A stretch of DNA of 11,348 nt from Candidatus Methanomarinus sp. HR1 (GTDB taxonomy: Archaea; Halobacteriota; Methanosarcinia; Methanosarcinales; Methanocomedenaceae), in contig MZXQ01000091.1 of the NCBI GenBank assembly GCA_002926195.1, positions 1 to 11,348 on the forward strand, read 5' to 3'. The notes beneath the pieces were generated by a model. It worked only from the letters and a program-made list of their open reading frames with translations, did no database searches and was not told the origin of the DNA. The translations under genes and the position numbers were made by a program. Positions 6,740-11,348 of this stretch are shown piece by piece (within the stretch, counting starts at the first letter, position 1; each line of letters opens with the position of its first letter).

Positions 6740-7824
6740 GAAAGTACCTCATTCAGTTTATCGTTTTGTACTGCCATTTTTATCTCGTAAGCGATTCGTC
6801 TGCCTGTTGAGACATTGGGACTTACCAGATCCGAATAAGGGGATCCGGACATGAATAGATTGGTACCTGCTACGATGCGGGCAGATATCTCAAAAATACG
6901 AAACTCAAGTTTATCTGTGCAAACAGTCTCAAGACAGAAGGGGCCGATCATACCTCCGAACAGGTCAATAGAACTTTCAACTACGCGTTCTCCCAGTTCA
7001 AATACTTCCGGCAATAAAGATTCCCTGGCAACCAATGGTATATTACCTGTTACCACAAAGGAAGGATATACACCTGCTTCTTCAAGCTCACGGGGTGACC
7101 CCAACCTGAAAATCTCATCTGCGTTGGATTCTACCCGCCTGTCCATGCTCATAAGCTCTAATGTGCCTTTTTTTAGGGTGTACCCTTCGGTGGAAATTGG
7201 TGAATAGAAGTAGTGTAAATAGTAACGTGTACCTACAATAAATTCCTGGATAGTATATGGCTGGGATTCATCCAGTCTTTGATAAAATTCTGCTTTATTT
7301 TTAGCAATAAAGAACCCACGTCCACCTTTAGCACCGTGGTATTTAACCATAACAGGAGAATTAATATCTTTTGGGTCACAGACCTCGCGTGGCATTGTGA
7401 TACCAGCACCTTCCAGCCACTGGCGTTCCTTATTACGATCAGATTCCCATTCCAGTACCCAGCGGTTACCAAAAGTAGGAAGTTCTAACTGTATGAAGTT
7501 ATCATGACCAAGATATTCTACAAATGAACCATGTGGGATTATAATAATGTTCTTTTTAGCAAGTTCTTCTGTCTTTGTTAAAATGTCAGAATAACTATCT
7601 ACTACTAAGAATTCATCAGGTCTGGCTAATGGAAAAGCATTGTAGAATTTCGGTGGTTTTCCTATACAAATACCTAATGTCTTAAAACCTTCTTTGCGTG
7701 CACCATCAAATATCTGCAAACTGGAATGACTGGTAACTGTAGCTATTGTGAGATTATCAGTATCATAACCCAATAGAATATCTGATATCTTATTGTCTAT
7801 TACTGAAGTATTAATGATTGCCAT
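6736..7824 (-). CDS. purP: Formate-dependent FAICAR synthetase (PurP), ATP-grasp
   Basis: PurP joins formate to AICAR with ATP to give FAICAR, the ninth purine step in many archaea, without a folate or pterin carrier. The 362-residue length is typical. Recognisable segments are TVTSHSSLQIFDGARKEGFK (29-48, nucleotide-binding start), IIPHGSFVEYLG (95-106), VMVKYHGAKGGRGFF (158-172, ATP-grasp phosphate-binding lysine loop), TIQEFIVGTRYYLHYFYS (191-208), and MIGPFCLET...FRIFEISARIVAGTNLFMSGSPYSDL (292-333) with acidic metal ligands near E299 and E312. The ATG at 7824 has no ribosome binding site, but a TATA-like box lies about 26 bases before it, so a leaderless transcript is likely. Its stop overlaps the next gene. 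purH, which can do the same chemistry with a formyl-pterin and then closes the ring, lies about 1 kb upstream. Confidence 0.94.
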   Translation of the reverse strand: MAIINTSVIDNKISDILLGYDTDNLTIATVTSHSSLQIFDGARKEGFKTLGICIGKPPKFYNAFPLARPDEFLVVDSYSDILTKTEELAKKNIIIIPHGSFVEYLGHDNFIQLELPTFGNRWVLEWESDRNKERQWLEGAGITMPREVCDPKDINSPVMVKYHGAKGGRGFFIAKNKAEFYQRLDESQPYTIQEFIVGTRYYLHYFYSPISTEGYTLKKGTLELMSMDRRVESNADEIFRLGSPRELEEAGVYPSFVVTGNIPLVARESLLPEVFELGERVVESSIDLFGGMIGPFCLETVCTDKLEFRIFEISARIVAGTNLFMSGSPYSDLVSPNVSTGRRIAYEIKMAVQNDKLNEVLS

Positions 7825-7847
7825 TAATGGTAATTGTTTGAGGATGT

Positions 7848-7856
7848 ATTTAAAAT
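7848..7856 (-). promoter_or_regulatory. purP: Candidate TATA box for leaderless purP
   Basis: On the minus strand the box reads ATTTTAAAT. Its centre is about 26 bases upstream of 7826, and the purP ATG starts at 7824. This spacing fits an archaeal promoter giving a leaderless or nearly leaderless message, which agrees with the missing ribosome binding site. Confidence 0.5.
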
Positions 7857-7867
7857 CGAGGGAAAAG

Positions 7868-7888
7868 GAGCCCCTTCATTCAGGGCTC
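7868..7888 (-). terminator. Hairpin spanning the FKBP stop codon
   Basis: GAGCCC and GGGCTC pair perfectly over six base pairs around a nine-base loop that includes most of the FKBP stop codon. On the minus strand the stem is followed by CTTTT. It may end or attenuate the upstream purH-FKBP transcript, or protect its 3' end, just before the purP promoter. Archaeal termination depends more on T-runs than on hairpins, so the role is uncertain. Confidence 0.4.
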
Positions 7889-8830
7889 GGTTTCATTTCC
7901 TGTTTCATTCTCATTTGTTGATTTTTCTGTTGGTTCTGGTTTAACAATTGAGACAATTTCAATATCAAACACCAGGGTTTCTCCGGCTAAAGGTGGGTTT
8001 GTATCCATTATAATACCTGTTTCATTGAATTGGATATTCATAGCTCCATAAGGGGTCTGGATAGTCTCATCAGGTATCGGATTATGCTCAATAGTAATAT
8101 TTACATCCGTAACCTCTGTCACAGTACTGTTCCATGGCGTTCCCGGGAAAGCAATAATATCCCCTACTTCCACCACATGCTTTACTGTGATATGTGTGGA
8201 ATTCGTTTCAATAACTTCTTCTTCCCATGGTGATTGTTCTGATTTGAACGTATCACCCACATTTGCATTAATTGATAGATTGACATTTTCATCCATTGAG
8301 ACTATGGTCATATTGATAGTACTTTCAGGAAGCTGTACAATATCTCCTTCTTTATAATCAGGACCAAAGGTTGAATTGAACTGGTCTTTTGGTAATGTAA
8401 TTTCTTTTTGAAGGGTTTGTGTGGTAGATATGTTATCAACTAATGGCAATAACCTTATCATGGTAGGGTCATCCGGACCATATGCTTGCTCAGGGGGAAT
8501 TGTTAGTGTTTTTTTCTGACCTTCTTTCATGCCCAGAACTCCTTTATCAAAGCCCTCTATGACCATTTCGCTGCCAACTACAAATTCAAGAGGCTGGTAA
8601 GGCCTCATAGGATTATATATTCCTGATTCGTTTGCAATATCAGGATCGGATGTATCAAAAACAGTACCATCCATCAGTTTACCAGTATAATTAACCTGAA
8701 TGGTATCTCCATTTTCTACAACTATACCATTGTCTTCAATGCAGCCTAACTGCATAAATATAATAAGACATAAACCTAAGACAGCCAGTATAATAAACGG
8801 CATTATTTTATTATTATTATCTTGTTCCAT
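7880..8830 (-). CDS. Membrane-anchored FKBP-type peptidyl-prolyl isomerase with enlarged flap insert (SlyD-like)
   Basis: I chose the ATG at 8830 because GAGGAG lies six bases upstream; an in-frame ATG at 8848 overlaps the purH stop (TAATG) but lacks such a site. The 316-residue product has a hydrophobic export segment at about 9-29 ending in GC (possible lipid-anchor cysteine 30, though the lipobox is poor). The FKBP domain is split: VNYTGKLMDGTVFDTS (46-61), FVVGSEMVIEGFDKGVLGM (83-101) and QAYGPDDP (115-122) form the first part; NPPLAGETLVFDIEI (278-292) closes it. This arrangement is that of SlyD-type FKBPs with an insert in the flap. Here the insert is much longer than usual and contains repeats of about 31 residues. 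Twelve N-X-S/T sequons and an acidic, Asn/Thr/Glu-rich tail suggest a glycosylated, extracytoplasmic folding helper. It sits between purH and purP. Confidence 0.88.
   Translation of the reverse strand: MEQDNNNKIMPFIILAVLGLCLIIFMQLGCIEDNGIVVENGDTIQVNYTGKLMDGTVFDTSDPDIANESGIYNPMRPYQPLEFVVGSEMVIEGFDKGVLGMKEGQKKTLTIPPEQAYGPDDPTMIRLLPLVDNISTTQTLQKEITLPKDQFNSTFGPDYKEGDIVQLPESTINMTIVSMDENVNLSINANVGDTFKSEQSPWEEEVIETNSTHITVKHVVEVGDIIAFPGTPWNSTVTEVTDVNITIEHNPIPDETIQTPYGAMNIQFNETGIIMDTNPPLAGETLVFDIEIVSIVKPEPTEKSTNENETGNETEP
8075..8350 (-). repeat. Three tandem ~31-residue repeats coded within the FKBP flap insert
   Basis: Counting from the ATG at 8830, residues 191-221 and 222-252 align without gaps: each starts VGD, has PW at positions 11-12, then V-x-E, then IT-x2-H. 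Residues 161-190 (starting EGDIVQLPES) are a weaker third copy. The following TPYGAMNIQ region leading into NPPLAG resembles the single unit normally present before the closing strand in SlyD-like proteins. The duplication is visible at protein level; the DNA copies have diverged. Confidence 0.65.
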
Positions 8831-8847
8831 ATTTTTCTCCTCATTCA

Positions 8848-10467
8848 TTAATGATTAAAATGACGCATCCCGGTAAAAACCAGTGATACACCAAGTTTGT
8901 TTGCAGTAGCAATGACCTCATTGTCTCTTATACTGCCTCCCGGGGATATAATGTATCTGATATTATGCTCGGTCGAATGTATAATACTATCATCAAAGGG
9001 GAAGAAGGCATCCGAGGAAAGTACACATTCTGACATAATATTCTTCATGTATTGATCAAAAGGTATTTTTAGTTTTTCCCTCTCATATATAAGTTCAAGG
9101 TTCTCCTTAGCTTTGGTCACAGCCAGTTTACGTATCGAATCTACTCTATTGGGCTGTCCGGCACCCATTCCAAGCACCATATACTTTTGCTTTGCATATT
9201 CCCAGGTGATAATAACAGAATTGGATTTTGTTCTCTTGCATGCGGTCATTGAGAATTCTGCCAGCCCCCTCTTTGATTCGGGAAATGGATGTTCACTCAC
9301 AACCTCCCATTTATCATATATTCCGATATCCCTTGATTGACTGAGCATTCCACCCATGATATAGGTCAGTTTTCTTTTGACCTTGATACCCTGACGCATC
9401 TGCGACATCTCCATAATACGCAGGTCCTTGCTTTTTTGTTGTAAGAACTCCATTGCTTCAGGCTCATAACCAGGTGCAAGTATCACTTCTATGAATTTCC
9501 CTTTCATAAACCTGGCTGTGGTTATATCAACCTCTTTGTTAAGACAAATAATACTGCCAAAAGCTGAGACCGGGTCCCCGTCCCATGCAGCCGATAATGC
9601 CTCTGTCAGAGTACCACCTGTTGCCAGGCCGCAGGGGTTATTATGCTTGACCATACAAGCAGATGGATCATCGCCAAGTTCCAGGATTGTCTGCATAGCA
9701 TTGTCAGTATCCACATAGTTATTATAGGACATCTCTTTGCCGTTATGTTGCACAGCACCGGATAGAGACGCTCCTTCCACACCTGGTTCTTTATAGAATT
9801 TTGCCCATTGGTGCCAGTTCTCTCCATAACGCAGTGTGTTGCCCTGTGTAAACAGGAGCCTTAAAATATCTTCATCCATTAACTGTTTGCTTAAGTATGT
9901 ATCTATTATTGCATCATAATTGGCGGTATGCCTGAAGGCTTTGACAGCTAATCGTTCCCTGGTGGAGAGCGAAATTTCATTGTGTGCTTCCAGTTCGTTC
10001 ACAACTAAGGAATAATCCTCAGGGTCTGTGATAATTACTACGTATGGATAATTCTTAGCTGAGGCTCTAATAAGGGTTGGTCCGCCAATATCTATATTTT
10101 CAATTGCTTCTTTCAGGCTAACATCCTTTTTTGCAACTGTTTCTTGAAATGGATATAAGTTGACCGCAACTAAGTCAATGAGTTCGATATTCTGCTCTTG
10201 TGCCTGTTTGATATGCTCCTCGTTTTCTCGAAGACATAGCAGTCCGGCATGAATTTTTGGGTGAAGTGTCTTAACCCGTCCGTCCATCATTTCAGGAAAT
10301 CCGGTTACTTTCGATACATCTTCAACAGGTATCTGTGAATCCTTAAGAGTACTTTTCGTACCTCCTGTAGAAATGATCTCAATACCCAGGTTATTAAGGG
10401 CTTTTGCAAAGTCGGCTATACCTGTTTTATCAGATACGCTTAAAAGAGCTTTTTTTATTCTGACCAA
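8848..10467 (-). CDS. purH: Bifunctional AICAR formyltransferase / IMP cyclohydrolase (PurH)
   Basis: PurH transfers a formyl group to AICAR and closes the ring to IMP, the last two purine steps. At 539 residues it is full length. The N-terminal cyclohydrolase (MGS-like) domain shows SVSDKTG (10-16), ISTGGTKSTL (32-41), DGRVKTLHPKIHAGLL (62-77) and IDIGGPTLIRASAKN (125-139). The formyltransferase domain has the catalytic pair K274-H275 in VKHNNPCG, then SAFGSIICLN (301-310), GAGQPNRVDS (435-444), SSDAFFPFDDS (484-494), SPGGSIRD (508-515) and the terminal MRHFNH. RYGENWHQ replaces the more usual RYGENPHQ. The TTG start is supported by GGTGAT three bases upstream. The stop overlaps the longer form of the FKBP gene, and a small gene ends 54 bases before the start. 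Both activities look intact, although purP nearby supplies an alternative for the formylation step. Confidence 0.95.
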   Translation of the reverse strand: MVRIKKALLSVSDKTGIADFAKALNNLGIEIISTGGTKSTLKDSQIPVEDVSKVTGFPEMMDGRVKTLHPKIHAGLLCLRENEEHIKQAQEQNIELIDLVAVNLYPFQETVAKKDVSLKEAIENIDIGGPTLIRASAKNYPYVVIITDPEDYSLVVNELEAHNEISLSTRERLAVKAFRHTANYDAIIDTYLSKQLMDEDILRLLFTQGNTLRYGENWHQWAKFYKEPGVEGASLSGAVQHNGKEMSYNNYVDTDNAMQTILELGDDPSACMVKHNNPCGLATGGTLTEALSAAWDGDPVSAFGSIICLNKEVDITTARFMKGKFIEVILAPGYEPEAMEFLQQKSKDLRIMEMSQMRQGIKVKRKLTYIMGGMLSQSRDIGIYDKWEVVSEHPFPESKRGLAEFSMTACKRTKSNSVIITWEYAKQKYMVLGMGAGQPNRVDSIRKLAVTKAKENLELIYEREKLKIPFDQYMKNIMSECVLSSDAFFPFDDSIIHSTEHNIRYIISPGGSIRDNEVIATANKLGVSLVFTGMRHFNH

Positions 10468-10521
10468 TAAATCACCGCATCCTTTAAGAAGAGAAGTTAA
10501 ATAAATGTTTCGTTAATAAAA

Positions 10522-10806
10522 TTAGAATGGATATTTCACTTTCAATTCTTTATATGCCCATTTAAATTTATCTTCTATCATTTCAGCAGTATACTTATCT
10601 GAGCGGCATTTCTCAAGTAATTCATATGCCCTTTTACGCCGGTTGCCAAGGTTTTTGTTTATTTCGTCCTTATCGATTTTTTGTACATTCCACCTGCCGA
10701 CGATATCAGGAACGATCTGTTCAAGAATCACTCGCACCCTTTTACAGGGAAAATCAATGTCATAGATGTCTTGTTTCATTGTATATCTTATTATGTTGTG
10801 CTTCAT
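10522..10806 (-). CDS. Small basic protein, unknown function
   Basis: This frame encodes 94 residues from the ATG at 10806, or 85 from the ATG at 10779. The shorter form is attractive because a TATA-like run at 10809-10819 would start transcription near 10789, downstream of the first ATG. The protein is mixed-charge and lysine/arginine-rich (KRVRVILEQIVPDIVGRW, NLGNRRKRAYELLEKC, FKWAYKELKVKYPF), predicted mainly helical, with no signal peptide, membrane segment or recognised motif beyond two lone cysteines. The amphipathic basic C-terminal half would suit a nucleic-acid or protein partner, but this is only inference. It ends 54 bases before purH on the same strand and is probably the first gene of that transcript. 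It could be a lineage-specific protein; coding character is supported by its length in an AT-rich region and its position. Confidence 0.6.
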   Translation of the reverse strand: MKHNIIRYTMKQDIYDIDFPCKRVRVILEQIVPDIVGRWNVQKIDKDEINKNLGNRRKRAYELLEKCRSDKYTAEMIEDKFKWAYKELKVKYPF

Positions 10807-10808
10807 TA

Positions 10809-10819
10809 TAATATATAAT
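10809..10819 (-). promoter_or_regulatory. Candidate TATA box for the small gene and purH
   Basis: The minus strand reads ATTATATATTA immediately upstream of the first ATG of the small gene. A start about 25 bases downstream would fall near 10789, favouring the second ATG at 10779 and a ten-base leader. It would be the promoter of the whole purH-leading transcript. Confidence 0.4.
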
Positions 10820-11000
10820 TATTGGAAAAATCTAATGTTCTGTGCCCGGAGAGGTCTTGGAATATTTGCTCTATTTAATGATCACAGAGTATTTGGTATC
10901 TATTATTAGTTGGAAGGCTTCGATACGAGTAACACTATTCAACCAGAACGGTGTGACATTATACACTGTTTTCAACTTTAGAGATATTGATGGTATAGAA

Positions 11001-11010
11001 ACTTTTATAA
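11001..11010 (+). promoter_or_regulatory. Candidate TATA box for the acylphosphatase gene
   Basis: ACTTTTATAA is centred about 26 bases before 11032, and the ATG is at 11036, so the message would be nearly leaderless. No clear ribosome binding site precedes the ATG, which agrees. The rest of the divergent intergenic region (10820-11000) shows no gene or strong structure to me. Confidence 0.5.
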
Positions 11011-11035
11011 CGGTTTGAAGAGAGAATAACATTTG

Positions 11036-11348
11036 ATGAAAAAAGCGATCCTGTATGTTTCAGGTAATGTGCAAGCTAGCGGTTATAGAGCAAAAATCGA
11101 ATCCATAGCTTCGTTTTTAGGTATTAAAGGATATGTACAAAACCTTCCGGATGGCAGAGTAAAGATCATTGCACAGGGGGAGGAGGCAAATCTGGAAAAG
11201 TTGATCAGGGATATAAATATCTCAAACAGTCTAATAAATGTTACTAACATTGAGCAGGAATATACCAATCCTTCAGAGGATTATGAAGACTTTCACAAGG
11301 TTGTTGATAAGGGAGAAACTGATGAAAGACTGGATATTGCTATCGGTT
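11036..11348 (+). CDS. Acylphosphatase-domain protein, 3' end outside window
   Basis: The frame runs from the ATG at 11036 to the window edge with no stop (104 codons). The N-terminal 85 or so residues match the acylphosphatase fold: YVSGNVQASGYR (7-18), where R18 corresponds to the phosphate-binding arginine, and GYVQNLPDGRVKIIAQG (32-48), where N36 corresponds to the catalytic asparagine. The enzyme hydrolyses acyl phosphates. The usual loop VQGVGFR is changed to VQASGYR, which replaces Gly-Val in the phosphate-binding loop and may alter activity. Classical acylphosphatases end near residue 95, while this one continues (EDYEDFHKVVDKGETDERLDIAIG), so a C-terminal extension is present as in some archaeal proteins. 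It is divergent from the purine run and has its own TATA-like box. Confidence 0.85.
   Translation, partial: MKKAILYVSGNVQASGYRAKIESIASFLGIKGYVQNLPDGRVKIIAQGEEANLEKLIRDINISNSLINVTNIEQEYTNPSEDYEDFHKVVDKGETDERLDIAIG

Noticed and set aside
6851..7207. 118-codon open frame on the plus strand
   Set aside because: It is antisense to conserved purP sequence, with no ribosome binding site or recognisable domain.
8735..8745. Lipobox in the FKBP N-terminus
   Set aside because: The cysteine follows Leu-Gly, but position -3 is Gln and the pattern is not canonical. It is noted only as a possible anchor.
10940..10975. GTGT...ACAC inverted repeat in the divergent intergenic region
   Set aside because: The arms are only four bases with mismatches outside, so it is not distinguishable from chance.
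1..11348. CRISPR arrays, tRNA or rRNA genes, complete insertion sequences
   Set aside because: I saw no regularly spaced repeats, cloverleaf-like sequence, conserved rRNA motifs or intact transposase frames.

Overview
The window looks like part of a methanogen-related euryarchaeal chromosome, most likely from the Methanosarcinales or an ANME-2-type relative. This placement is inferred from gene families, not from a marker gene. Supporting signs are a PurP-type formate-dependent purine enzyme, an archaeal type II methionine aminopeptidase, GGTGAT(C)-type ribosome binding sites, AT-rich TATA-like boxes about 25 bases upstream of probable starts, several GTG/TTG starts, and exported proteins dense in N-X-S/T sequons. 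No rRNA, tRNA, CRISPR array or complete insertion sequence was seen.

Left part (1-2400), accessory in character. A reading frame entering from the left edge is a collapsed type I restriction subunit HsdR. Its N-terminal start is joined directly to its C-terminal helical tail, and the nuclease and helicase cores are missing. It is followed by a membrane-anchored protein with a Pro/Thr-rich stalk and six Asp-box repeats, predicted to be a beta-propeller. A gene-poor stretch with an imperfect inverted repeat and a TTAA-type tandem tract separates this part from the convergent genes to the right.

Central and right part (2402-10806), a long run of minus-strand genes with small gaps or overlaps. 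In order of transcription these are: a small protein of unknown function, purH, a membrane-anchored FKBP/SlyD-like prolyl isomerase, purP, a COG2509-type FAD protein, an M24B Xaa-Pro dipeptidase-like enzyme, methionine aminopeptidase, and a secreted or anchored glycoprotein-like protein with an EF-hand-like loop. The run mixes two purine steps (AICAR to FAICAR to IMP) with protein folding and N-terminal peptide processing. purH/FKBP, purP/FAD protein and FAD protein/M24B overlap by 1-4 bases. A hairpin plus a TATA-like box before purP suggests a second transcription unit there, and another TATA-like box precedes the methionine aminopeptidase.

Right edge (10807-11348). A divergent intergenic region with promoter-like boxes for both directions leads to the start of an acylphosphatase-domain gene on the plus strand, cut by the window end.

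The most notable points are the in-frame collapse of HsdR, a tandem roughly 31-residue repeat expanding the flap insert of the FKBP, and the presence of both a full-length bifunctional PurH and PurP, which gives two possible chemistries for one purine step. No wholly new system is demonstrated by the sequence alone.
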